Shown here: positions 19,301 to 30,567 of the stretch, in pieces | How positions within the stretch are numbered: position 1 is the stretch's first letter | Layout of the letters: every line of letters begins with the position of its first letter | Assembly (NCBI GenBank): GCA_027577415.1 | Contig: JANBQS010000005.1 | Span: forward strand, 23,411-87,410 | Length of the DNA: 64,000 bases | Direction: 5' to 3' | DNA from: Coemansia sp. RSA 922 | Lineage: Eukaryota > Kickxellomycota > Kickxellomycetes > Kickxellales > Kickxellaceae | The notes under the pieces: model-generated | The model's input: the letters and a program-made list of their open reading frames with translations, nothing else | What the model was told of the DNA's origin: nothing | The model's database searches: none | Translations under genes and position numbers: made by a program

Positions 19301-22300
19301 TTATACCAGAGCTGCAAGATGCACCTCCAGCTGAGCTAGCACAGTCCTTTACGGATAGATATCCAGCCGCTGAGTCCCAGTTGCTACACTCTGAGGATAT
19401 CCAGTTTTTTGTCGGCATCTGCAAGCGTCGTGGCCAGAAGCCAGTTCCTTTTATTGTCGCTCTGGACTCTGACTTTTCCGTTTCCTTCACAAAGGATAGC
19501 ATTTGGCAGTCGGATGACTTGGATACGGTAGTCGAGCAGGACCCACAGCGCGTTATCATCCAGCAGGGCCCAGTTGCTGCTCGTTACTCTACAGTCGTCA
19601 ACGAGCCAGTCAAGGACATCCTGGATGGCGTATACCATGGCCATATCGCTGCGCTGCTTAGTCGCAACTACAATGGCGATGCTGCGAATGTCCCAGTTGT
19701 CGAGTATATTGGCGCTCAGCCAAAAGCTGCGATATTACCGGCGAGTGTCAGCGCACAAGTGACTGACGCGATGCGCACGCATCAGTTGCCTAGCGACCAG
19801 GACCAGCTCCCAGATCTCGGCAAGTGGCTCAATGCTCTTGCTGGCCCGACTAACAGCTGGCTGCGTGCCCTGCTGACTGCGCCGGTGATTGTCGAGGGCT
19901 CTAGCTATGTGGACAATTATATCCGCCGTGTTATGCGCCCCCGTCCGGGCCAAGACGTCACTGTGCTTTCAGACGACCAGCAACCACAGTCGCTAGAAAT
20001 TGTAGATGATAGCGACATGCTTGTTCTAAAGATTGAGCGCAATCCCAGCGGCAACATCGAGTTGAACATCTACCACTCGGTGGCTTCGGGCACGACGTCT
20101 ATGTGCTATTTGTTTGTCTATCACCCGGAGCAGCCTTTGACGCCGATTCACTTTGTCACCGAGGGGCACGGCGAACGTATGCGCAAGCTGTGCATGGACG
20201 CTTGGATTGACAACGCCGACGTACCTACGGATAGCTCTGACCTTGTCGACACTGACAGCCGAATCCTCAGCAACGGATTTGTCATTACCAAGGAGCATGT
20301 ACGCGCATTCTGCCAGAACGTCGGCAACCGCTCAAAGCACCACTCTCAAGAGGTCGACGGCAAGCTGTTTGCACCAATGGATTTCTTGGTAGTGTCCACA
20401 GCGCCCAACGTCATGCGTACCTTGGCTTCAGCGGCTGTCACCAACAATTTGCTCAAGATCTTGCATCTGTACAACAAGTACACAATCGTCGATGGCGCGG
20501 AGATGCTCAAAGTCGGGGAGAGCGTCAGCAGCGAGTTGGCTGTTGCTGGTCTCGTCAACACTCCCTTGGGGCGGCGGGTCAAGTTGTTTATTAATCTTTA
20601 CCGCTGCGGCCAGAAGGTTGCCACAATCGAGTCGGCGTTCTTGTATCGCGACGACTTTATCGACATTGCCAAGGCTTTTGATAACGTGTCGAATCAGCAG
20701 TTTATTATCCAGTTGGATACGGCGGAGGACGTCGCTGCGCTTGAGGCCAAAGAATGGTTTGTCTACTGCGAGAATGTTTCTGCCCGCGTGTTGCCTGCAT
20801 CTAAGGTTGAGTTCTGCCTAGACTCCAAGTATCGCTTTAAGAGCGAGAGCGTCTACTCCAGCGTTTTGACCACTGGCCGCGCCTTTATCAAGACTCTCTC
20901 GGGTCAGTCAGTCCATATCGCAGATGTTGTCTTTGAGTGCGGAGTATCGGCCGAAGACCCCGTCATCGAGTACTTGCGTCGGCATGAGGCTGCCTCCGAT
21001 TCGTTGCTGTTTGACCACGATGGCCACCTGCTGGTTTCTTTGGATGAGACACAGCAGCCACAAGTCAGAGTACCCGACTCGAACTGGGAGTACTCCAGGC
21101 TTTCGGCTGACGGCAATCCGATGCACATCAACTCTTATATGGCTGATCTTCTTGGCTTGCCTGGGCCTGTCACTCACGGACTGTGGACATGTGCGTCGAC
21201 TAGAGCCATGGTTGAGTGCTATGCTGCTGACGACGAGCCTGAGCGCATTCGCATGTACCAAGCCAACTTTGTCGGAATGGTGCTGCCTCGGGACGAGCTA
21301 CGTACCGAGCTGTTCCATACCGGTATGAAGAGCGGCCGCATGTTGGTCAGGGGCGTTACGTCAAAGGTTGGTGGTGGTCCAGTTCTCGAGTGTACCGCCG
21401 AGATTGAGCAGCCAGCTACGGCCTATGTCTTTACCGGCCAGGGCTCGCAAGAGGTCGGCATGGGCATGGAGCTCTACAAGAATTCTGCTGCTGCTCGCGA
21501 TGTCTGGGACCGCGCAGACCGGCACATGGTTGCCAAGTACGGCGTCTCATTGCTCAAGATCGTTCGGACCAACCCCAATGAGCTTACTGTGCACTTTGGC
21601 GGGCGTAAAGGCGAAGCTATTCGGCGCAGCTACATGTCTCTTACTAGGAGGTCCAATAGCGACCAGGGCACAGTCGTCCAGTTGTTCCCCGAGATTACGC
21701 TGGATTCTCCAAGCTACACGCACCGGTCGCCTACTGGCCTGCTCAACTCGACACAGTTCACGCAAGTCGCCTTGGTTACGTTTGCCATGGCGGCAGTGGC
21801 TGACATGCGCGCCAGCTCGTTGGTACAGAAGGACGCGGCGTTTGCTGGCCATTCGCTTGGCGAGTATTCTGCGCTGATGGCGATTAGCAACTTGTTTACA
21901 CCCGAAGGCGTCTTGGATATCGGCTTTTTCCGAGGCATGCTCATGCAGCTGGCCACGGAGCGCGACGATCAGGGATGCTCGCTGTATGGTATGGTCGCCG
22001 TGGATCCATCGCGAGTGGGTCGTGGTGTTGACGACAACATGTTGACTCTAACTGTCAACGCCATTTGTGAGCACGGCAATGGGCTACTGGAAGTTGTCAA
22101 CTACAACGTACGTGGCTTACAGTATGTTGTCGCTGGAACTCTGCGTCAGTTGGCTGTGTTGCGCCTGGTTCTCGATGGCGTTGCACGGCAGGGCGCACCT
22201 ACTGACGGCGATTGGCAGGCGCACATCGCTCAAATTGTCTGCGATGTCTTGGCTAAGCCCGTTGACAGCCGGCCTGTGCGTGGTCGTGCGACCATTCCTT

Positions 22301-25300
22301 TGCCAGGAATCGACGTGCCATTCCACTCCAGACAGTTACTCCCCGGTGTCGACGAGTTCCGCTCGCTTCTTCAAGACAAGATTCGACCTGAGAGTATTGA
22401 CTATTCTACGCTGCATCTCCGCTACGTGCCCAACCTGACTGCTGTGCCATTCGAAGTGTCGCGAGAGTACTTTAGCCTGGTCCACAACATCACCGAGTCT
22501 CTTGTAGCCGCTAGTGTGCTAGACTCTTGGAGCGATGCCACTGTGAACAATGACGACGACATTGCAAGGCTGGCAGTGACGCTGTTGATTGAGCTCCTGG
22601 CTTACCAGTTTGCCTCGCCCGTTCAGTGGATAGACACCCAGGACGTTTTGCTTGGCAAGCTTGGCGTGCGTCGCATAGTCGAGATTGGCGTCAGTCCTGT
22701 TCTCAGTGGTATGGCAGTCAAGACGCTCAAGAGCGAGGCGTTTGCTGGCAAGCGTGCGGATGTGCTGCATATCGAGCGCGACAGAGATGCGATCTACTAC
22801 ACTCAGCTGCGCCCGGAGGTGAGTGAGTCGACTCTTAGCACAATGCCAGCACAGTCTGAGCAGCCTATATTGCCAGCGACGGCAGTTGCGGCAGAGCCCA
22901 TTGCGACTGTTGTACAGCCATCTAGCACCATAGCACCACTCGTCGATGTTCCGCTCCTGGCTTTAGATGTTGTGCATGCCGTGGTTGCTCACAAGCTAAA
23001 GCGCTCTCTTGCTGACGTATCTACGGCAAAGTCGATTAGGAGCCTTGTGGGTGGCAAGTCGACGCTGCAGAACGAAATTATCGGTGACTTGCACAAGGAG
23101 TTTGGCGGCAAGGTCCCTGACAAGGCTGAGGATCTCTCGCTGCAAGACCTGGCGACTGCCATTGGAACGTTTGGTGGCAATTTGGGCAAGTATACTCAGG
23201 CGCAACTGGCCCGGCTGTTCAGCAACAAGATGCCAGGTGGATTCTCGCTGTCGTCTGCACGGAGTACTTTGCAGTCGGCGTATGGTCTTGGCCCGCAGCG
23301 TCAAGACGCCCTGTTGCTCGTAGCGCTGACGATGGAGCCTTCCAGCCGCCTATCTGGCGATGCTGAAGCCAAGTCATGGCTGGACACTGTTGCTCAGGCG
23401 TACGCTGCCAAGGCTGGTATCTCCTACGCCTCTGCTAACTCGGGCAGTTCCAGTAGTCAAGCCGGCGTACCCGTTATTAGCAGCGCTGAAATGGAAAAAA
23501 TGCAGCAGAAGCAGCATGAGCACATCCGTCAGCAGATCCAGGTCCTAGCGCGCTACGCTGGAATGGACTTGCGTGAAGGTGCACGTTTGGCCGAGAACGA
23601 GCAAGCCAAGGCGGCCAAGCTGCAGACCAAGCTCGACAAAATTTCGGCCGAATTTGGCGACGAACTCATTGACGGTGCGCAGCCACTATTCGACGCACGC
23701 AAGGCTCGCCGCTTTGACTCGAGCTGGAACTGGGCACGGCAGGAGGTGTATGAGCTGATCCAGCGAGCTATTGCTGGCTGTAGTGCAGGCCCCACCAATG
23801 CATCAGCAGCTGTCGACGACGCTAGCCTTCAGCGGTTGAAGAATCGTTCTAATCCAGGCTTGCTTCAGATGCTCGCTGGGTCGCTGTCTATCTTGCAGGC
23901 CGCCAACGATGATTCGCTAGAGCCGGTAATTAGGCTTGTGTCGGAACTGCGCGATGCCTGTATTCAATCTCTAACGCAGGCGCCGGTCTATCGCGAGCTA
24001 TCTACCCCCACTGGACCGCAAGTCGACATTGGCCCCGACGGTACCGTAGTGTACTCTGAAGTGCCGCGGCCGGATGAGCCCTCTTTTGTGGACTTTGTCC
24101 AGCACATGCGCCAGCCAACTGCGCCAGATATGCCTCCGTTTATCCACCTCAAGAAGGTATCGGCTCGCAGTGCTTGGTCTTACTGCTCAGAGCTGTCGAC
24201 GATGTACTACGAGGGATTGAGCGATATTTGTGGTACCGGGTTGTCTTATGCTGGCAAGACTGCATTGGTCACTGGTTGCGGGCGGGGCTCCATTGGTGCT
24301 GATATCGTCTGTGGATTGCTTAGCGGCGGCGCCAAGGTCATTGCTACGACATCCTCTTATAGCCGCAAGACTACACTGTTCTTTGAGAACATGTACCGCA
24401 CTCATGGCGCTCGTGGCTCGGAGCTGATTGTCGTTCCATTCAACCAGGGCTCGACTGGCGACATCAAGCAGCTGGTGGACTTTATCTACAGCGATTCAGG
24501 CGCTGCCAAGGGCTTGGGCTGGGACCTCGACTATGTCATTCCATTTGCCGCTGTGTCAGATGTTGGAAGCTTTGCGACTAATTTGGGCTCGCACTCGGAG
24601 CTTGCTCAGCGCGTCTTGCTAACCAACGTAATACGCTTGCTGGGCAGCATCAAGGATACCAAGGAGCGGCTCGGCTATGAGACTCGGCCATCACTGGTAG
24701 TTTTGCCGTTGTCGCCTAATCATGGCAACTTTGGCGGAGATGGGCTCTACGGCGAGTGCAAGATCGGATTGGAGACCGCGTTCAACCGGTGGAAGTCAGA
24801 GTCGTGGCAGGACTACTTGTCTATTGCCGGCGCAGTTATCGGATGGACACGCGGCACTGGCCTCATGTCTGGTAACAACCTGGTTGCTCAGGATATTGAA
24901 CGACTTGGCGTGCGCACGTTCTCGACTCGCGAGATGGCGTTCAACATCCTGGGACTGCTTAACGTTGGCATTCACAGTATCGCCTATCGCCGACCTATCT
25001 GGGCTGACCTTAACGGCGGAATGGGAGGTATAGAAGATATTGGCGATGTTATCAGCAAGGCTCGCCAGGTAACTCAGCGTAAGAGCAGTATGCTGCAAGC
25101 TCTCTCGAGGGAAGCCATATTGGACTACGCCGCTCAGCGCCCAGAGCCAGCTGTATCGTCGGTCTCAGCTCACAATGCTACTCCGCTAGCCAAGCACAAG
25201 CACCACTTCCCAGCGCCTCGCCAGTACAATCAACTAGAGCACCTACGGCACTTGCAGGGCATGGTCAACTTGGACAAGGTCGTTGTCGTCACTGGCTACG

Positions 25301-27432
25301 GCGAAGTCAGTTCATATGGCAATGCTGAGACGCGCTGGGAGATGGAGGCCTACGGCAAGTTCTCAATTGAAGGGTGTATTGAGTTGGCGTGGATCATGGG
25401 CCTGATCAAGCACTTCAATGGCACGTTAAAGTCGACTGGCGCCATGTACGTCGGCTGGGTCGACGCCAAGACTGAGGAGCCTATTCGCGATATCGATGTG
25501 AAGTCGCGATACGAGGAATATATTCTGGCGCACACTGGAATTCGCTTGATTGAGCCTGAGTTGGCTCACGGTTACGATCCTAGCAAGCGTACTCTCTTGC
25601 GTGAGATTCAGATCGAACACAATATGGAGCCATTCGAAGCTACTGCCGACGAGGCAGCGACATTCAAGGCTCAGAATGGCAGCAGCGTCGACATCTGGCA
25701 AAACTCTAGTGGCGGCTCGTGGTCAGTCAAGTTCCTCAAGGGCGCGCTTATCCGCGTACCAATGGCTCTGCAAGCCAATCGACTAGTCGCTGCACTTGTG
25801 CCAACCGGATGGGATCCAAGGCGCTACGGCATCCCCGACGATATCGCCAAGCAAGTGGATACTGTCACGTGCTTTGCTCTGGTGGCTACAGTCGAGGCGC
25901 TCGTCAGATCTGGCATCACCGACCCCTACGAGCTGTACCAGTATTTCCACGTTTCAGAAGTCGGCAACACCACGGGATCGGGTCTGGGAGGTACTCGGTC
26001 TATTCAAGACATGTTCAAGAGTCGTTTCCTGGACAAAGGACTTAAAAGCGACGTGCTTCAGGAGACGTTTATCTCGACTGTGCAAGCGTGGGTCAATATG
26101 CTGCTTATGTCGAGTTCTGGCCCGGTCAAGCCTGCGGTCGGCGCCTGCGCAACTACAGTTCTCTCGATTGACACTGCGATTGAGACTATCCAGTCTGGCA
26201 AGGCTAAAGTGATGATTGCTGGTAGCGTCGACGACTTTACTGAAGAGACATCTGTCGAGTTTGCCAACATGGGTGCAACCAGCAACTCGGTCGAAGAGTT
26301 TTCTCGGGGCCGCACTCCGTCAGAGATGTGCCGCCCGTGCACATCGACGCGCAACGGATTTATGGAGAGCCACGGTGCTGGTATTGTGACGCTCATGTCG
26401 GCGTCGGCAGCAATCGAGTTTGGAGCGCCGATCTACGGCATTATTGCCATGTCTGGTACAGCCACCGACAAGCAAGGACAGTCAGTGCCAGCGCCTGGTA
26501 AGGGAGTGTTGACGTCTGCGCGCGAAGCAAGCGACAACAGCTCACCATCGCGCTTGCTGAACTTTGACTACCGACGCCGCCAGTTGCAGCGTCAATTGTC
26601 TGCGCTAGAGGCGTGGAAGCAAGAGGAACTAGCTGACTTGGCAGACATGGTAGACGGACCAAGTGATACGGTTGAGCTATCTGCGATGAGCTACGCCAAC
26701 CAGGTTGAGGAGGAGTATATTCAGCAGCGGCGCAGTTTGCAAGACGTCTGGGGCAACGAGTTCTGGAAGGGCAAGTCTGATCTCTCTCCACTACGCGGCA
26801 GCTTGGCGGTCTGGGGCTTGACAGCCGACGACATCGGTCTGGCGTCATTCCATGGCACATCGACGGTAGCCAATGACAAGAACGAGTCGGATGTTCTCAA
26901 CACTCAGCTCAAGCACTTGGGTCGTACTCCAGGTCACGTCGTGCCAGTTGTCTGCCAGAAGTGGCTGACTGGCCACCCGAAGGGCCCGGCGGCATCGTTT
27001 ATGCTTAACGGTGTTATTCAAAGTCTGCGTACGGGACTGATACCAGGTAATCGCAACGCTGACAACATTGGCAAAGAGCTAGAGTCGTTTGACCATGCAC
27101 TCTACTTGTCAAAGTCGATTCAGACATCAGGTGTCAAGGCGGGTCTGATCAAGTCGTTTGGATTCGGTCAAGTCGGTGGCGAGTTGCTAGTTGTGCATCC
27201 TGACTACCTACTAGCCACGCTTACTCAAGATCAGCTGGACAAGTACAATGTCAAGCTCCACCAGCGCGATGCCAAATCCGAGCGCTATTGGCAAGACACT
27301 TTGGTCGGCAACCATCCGTTTGTGCAAGTCAAGAGCCATCCTCCATTTACCGCCGAGCAAGAGAAGAGTGTGTATCTCAATCCGTTGGCCCGCGCCAAGT
27401 ATGACTCAAAATCTGGCGAGTACAAGTTCTAA
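16373..27432 (+). CDS. single-chain type I fatty acid synthase (beta+alpha fused), no PPT domain
   Basis: Exons 16373-17114 and 17204-27432 (intron 89 bp, GTATGT...TTGTAG, phase 1) encode 3,656 aa. The protein makes palmitate/stearate from acetyl- and malonyl-CoA in the cytosol. Domains in order are acetyltransferase (GHSLG, Ser253), FMN enoyl reductase ('VMVAGMTPTTAS' from about 563), and hot-dog dehydratase (His1555 in 'NPMHINSYMA'). Next come malonyl/palmitoyl transferase ('TGQGSQ' 1658, GHSLGE Ser1798) and a junction matching the Fas2 N-terminus ('LLAYQFASPVQWIDTQDV', about 2040). These are followed by ACP (GGKSTLQNE, Ser2200), ketoreductase (VTGCGRGSIG, Tyr2763/Lys2767) and ketosynthase (Cys3229, His3464, His3505). 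Yeast splits this into Fas1 and Fas2. The chain ends at 'KSGEYKF', where yeast continues into its phosphopantetheinyl transferase. Confidence 0.95.
17115..17203 (+). other. spliceosomal intron in FAS gene
   Basis: GTATGT donor and TTGTAG acceptor. Removal joins 'LVKRFK' to 'VAVGHSLG' and restores the acetyltransferase active site. It is the only intron needed across an 11-kb gene. Confidence 0.9.
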
Positions 27433-27657
27433 ATATTTTTATCGTATTATGTTTGTGCTCATCAGGTAGCTTATAAATTACTATATATCACTAGCATATG
27501 TAACCACGCGATGTAATTGTGTAGCTAGCTCCAGACTAGCTGTTATAAGTCCACTGTAGCACTTTTCACATATATTATCAAAAAATTGTGTAAGTTTATA
27601 TTATCAAAAGTGCGATATAACAAATAATGTCTTTGGAGAAAATGTATAAAAAAAAAT

Positions 27658-29703
27658 CTACGAACTGCTAGCGACAAAAAGTCCACCAACCTCGGTATAC
27701 AGCTTTTTAAGCTGCTCTTCATAGAATTTGGAAGCCTCTCGCCGCTTGAGTTTGAGCAACGACGTATACATGCCGCTGTTTCTCTCGCGGAACGGCATCG
27801 GCTCAAGATAAATGGCACCGAGTTGCTCGTCAACAGAGAGATCAACTGAGGCAGAGTAAATACGCAACAGCTTTGTCAGCTCTTGCGCAACTGTGGCGTT
27901 GGCGCAAAGTTCCTCGAGTGACGCATCAGGCGAACTGGCTACCGTGCGAGCCCAGGGCAAAAACTCGACAGAATCGGGCACAACAATGGCGACAACCTTG
28001 TTGTAGTCATCGTGACCATCAACAAATAGCGAGTGTACGAGGGGATGTTGTACGTAGATGTTCTCTAGACGCTCAGGCGAGACCCAGCAACTGTTGTTAA
28101 TCTTGACGTGGTTTTTCATGCGGCTGATAAAGGAAATAGTTCCAGTAGGGTTGATTTGAACAACATCGCCAGTAGCTAGCCACTCGCCGTCCATAGCGTC
28201 GCGTGTCTTTTCGGGCTCTTTAAGGTACTCGGCGAACACGCTCTTAGAGCGAATCATTAGCTCACCGCGCGGACACGGCGAGTCAGTGACGAGGTAACCG
28301 AAATCGGGCTTGCTACGCAGGCGAATATCGTTACCTGGAGTGGGTACGCCAATATGTCCTGATGTAAAGTCGCCCAGACGCTGTAATGTGCCGGCTGCGC
28401 CAGTCTCGGTCTGGCCATATCCTTGCACGACGTTGCAAGATAGAGCGGCGCGGAAAAAGTTTATCACCTCTGGATTGAGGTTCATAGCGCCAGAGATAAT
28501 GGTCTTGATACGCCCGCCAAGCTTGGCAGCCACCTTGCTAAACAGTACGCGGTCCCACAGCCCGTGGCTTAAATTGCCAGTAGCAGCCAGACGCTTCTTC
28601 TTGCTGCGATATGCCATGCGCGAGAGTGCGCCGGTCACTCCTTTAGCGCCGATAGTAGCCTTGGACATACTCTCGTATATGCCGTTGAGTAGCAGCGGGA
28701 ATCCAACCAAAACGGTAGGGCGCAGCTCTTGAATGTCATTAGCAATCAGAGCGCGGTCGCCGTTGGCATAGCCGACACGCACACCACCATACATAAACGT
28801 GTACGTGGCATAGCGGTCCATGCAGTGTGCCAGAGGTATGAGTGAGAGGTGAGTAGTGTCGGAGAAGCGAAGAGATAGGTGGCACGAGCGACTACCATGA
28901 ATTAGTCCTTGGTGAGTAAGCAACACGCCCTTCTGCTCGCCGGTTGTTCCTGACGTGTAGCACATTGTGCATATATCAGTGGGCGTCGGGGGCTGCGCGG
29001 TAGTAGGCGTGGCACGACCCATCTCTAGGACCTCGTCCATGTCCAGTAGAGTAATACCCAGCTCTACGGCACGCTTACGCAGCAGGCCAGCACTCTCGGC
29101 GCAGAATGCCTGCGTTACTGAGTTGATCCGAGAGCAGTCCAAACGGTCCATGCAGATAATAACGCGTAGGCTTGGAGTAATAGAAATGCGGTCGAGCATT
29201 CTTGGAATCTTGTCGATCGAGCATACAACGACGCTGATCTCCGCGTGGTTGATAATGTACTCGGCAGACCCGACGTTCACGCTGTCGCAGATACCGACCG
29301 TAAAGCGACGAGAGCGGAAGGCGCCAAACTCGGCTACAGTCCATTCATAACGGTTATTTGCGTACATTCCTAGTGCCTGCTGACCACCGTAGCCCTTCGC
29401 GTCGGGCGCGTACTTGGCAAATACGTGGTCGAGGCCGGATCCAAAGTCTTCGACGTACTCAGCGGCGTCAGTGGTCGTCAGCCACTCGTAGGCGCCAAAG
29501 GAGCCGTCGGCGGGATTAAACTGACGGGTGCCAAGGAACTCGGACTTTGGCGCGATGGCTAGCTGATGCTGGAACAGTTCATGGGCCGTGGTAATGTGAG
29601 CAAATTCGCCGCCGTGGGTGCCGTCCTTGGAAAGGCTGTTGCGATAGATGGCAGAGTAGCCGGGAACCTCGGAGCTAGGGACTTTAAAAGTCTGTATAGT
29701 CAT
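27658..29703 (-). CDS. long-chain acyl-CoA synthetase, copy 1
   Basis: 681 aa, ATP-dependent activation of fatty acids to acyl-CoA. Core motifs are the P-loop-like 'YTSGTTGEQKGV' (249-260), 'SLIPLAHCMDR', 'IISGAMNLNPEV', 'VQGYGQTETGAAGT', 'GEWLATGDVVQINP' and 'SRMKNHVKINNS' before 'VSPERLENIY'. The architecture is like yeast Faa1/Faa4 and peroxisomal LACS enzymes. The usual 'PKG' of the first motif reads 'QKG'. No membrane span is evident. The last residues, 'FVASSS', are not a standard PTS1. It converges on the FAS gene with only 225 bp between stop codons, and a second, very similar copy lies at 55391-57436. Confidence 0.9.
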   Translation of the reverse strand: MTIQTFKVPSSEVPGYSAIYRNSLSKDGTHGGEFAHITTAHELFQHQLAIAPKSEFLGTRQFNPADGSFGAYEWLTTTDAAEYVEDFGSGLDHVFAKYAPDAKGYGGQQALGMYANNRYEWTVAEFGAFRSRRFTVGICDSVNVGSAEYIINHAEISVVVCSIDKIPRMLDRISITPSLRVIICMDRLDCSRINSVTQAFCAESAGLLRKRAVELGITLLDMDEVLEMGRATPTTAQPPTPTDICTMCYTSGTTGEQKGVLLTHQGLIHGSRSCHLSLRFSDTTHLSLIPLAHCMDRYATYTFMYGGVRVGYANGDRALIANDIQELRPTVLVGFPLLLNGIYESMSKATIGAKGVTGALSRMAYRSKKKRLAATGNLSHGLWDRVLFSKVAAKLGGRIKTIISGAMNLNPEVINFFRAALSCNVVQGYGQTETGAAGTLQRLGDFTSGHIGVPTPGNDIRLRSKPDFGYLVTDSPCPRGELMIRSKSVFAEYLKEPEKTRDAMDGEWLATGDVVQINPTGTISFISRMKNHVKINNSCWVSPERLENIYVQHPLVHSLFVDGHDDYNKVVAIVVPDSVEFLPWARTVASSPDASLEELCANATVAQELTKLLRIYSASVDLSVDEQLGAIYLEPMPFRERNSGMYTSLLKLKRREASKFYEEQLKKLYTEVGGLFVASSS

Positions 29704-30567
29704 CTTGTGCTTGGAGACGGAGGTAGGAAGGCGGGGTAAGATGGGAGGAAAGGAGAGGGGATTTGTGAGTAACAGCCACAGGAATTAGTGAGGGCACCCG
29801 AAGTAGATATTAATAGCGGAGTAGCGGTCTTTTTGGGGGGAGCCTGTCGCTGTGCCAAAAGAGTCGCAAACGGCAGCTGCAAAGTAATTGAAGCAGACCG
29901 TTTAATCCTAAAAGGCAACATTGCCTATTTGGTACGACCCATCAATAGGGACGCCAGCGCAGGACTGTATGCGTGCAATTATGTTTAATGGTAATCCTTT
30001 TCCAGTTGTCCGTTCTTTGTATTAGCTATGTGAATCCTGTTCCCCAAATATCGGCTCATCCACAATTATGCTCATTTTCACCCGATGTGATCGACACTCG
30101 TGTATGTCGCCACATTCTGCTTCTACAATTTTTTTTTTTTGGTTGTTGTGAGAGATTGCTTATGCGCGGATATTGAAATGAGTGCCACTGGACAACGTGC
30201 ATTGCTCCCTTCTAGACTGTTTAAGAATGGGCTATTTGGCGGATAATATTCCCGCTCATTATATTTAGAAAGAAGGCTAGAAGACTGGTATGCCGAGGAT
30301 TGCTGGACACCATCACGAGGCGCTACTCAGAAATAATGTGGAATCTTCTAGCACTCCTTGCATTTAAATTAGGAAAGATGCGATCCAAATCATTGCAAAT
30401 AATTTTTTTTTTTGCTTGTCGGAAAACAGAATAACCTTTTTCCAAATACGAATGTCCTCCCTTGTGGACCTGAGATCCAGTTTGCATACCTAATAAAGTA
30501 GCATATCACACGGAGCGATGACTCCGTCAGAAAAATATAGTTGTTAATTGGTAGTCGTGGTGGTCGT
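29704..30567. promoter_or_regulatory. upstream region of acyl-CoA synthetase copy 1
   Basis: Non-coding. Three blocks recur upstream of the paralogue in the same order: TTAATGGTAATCCTTTT (29985-30001), TCGCCACA (30107-30114) and TGCGCGGATATTGAA (30163-30177). They lie 280-475 bp before the start codon and may be promoter elements kept after duplication. Confidence 0.5.

Noticed and set aside
20000..26900. many 60-240-codon frames antisense or out of frame within the FAS gene
   Set aside because: They are by-products of the GC-rich codon use of a very long gene and show no independent domains.
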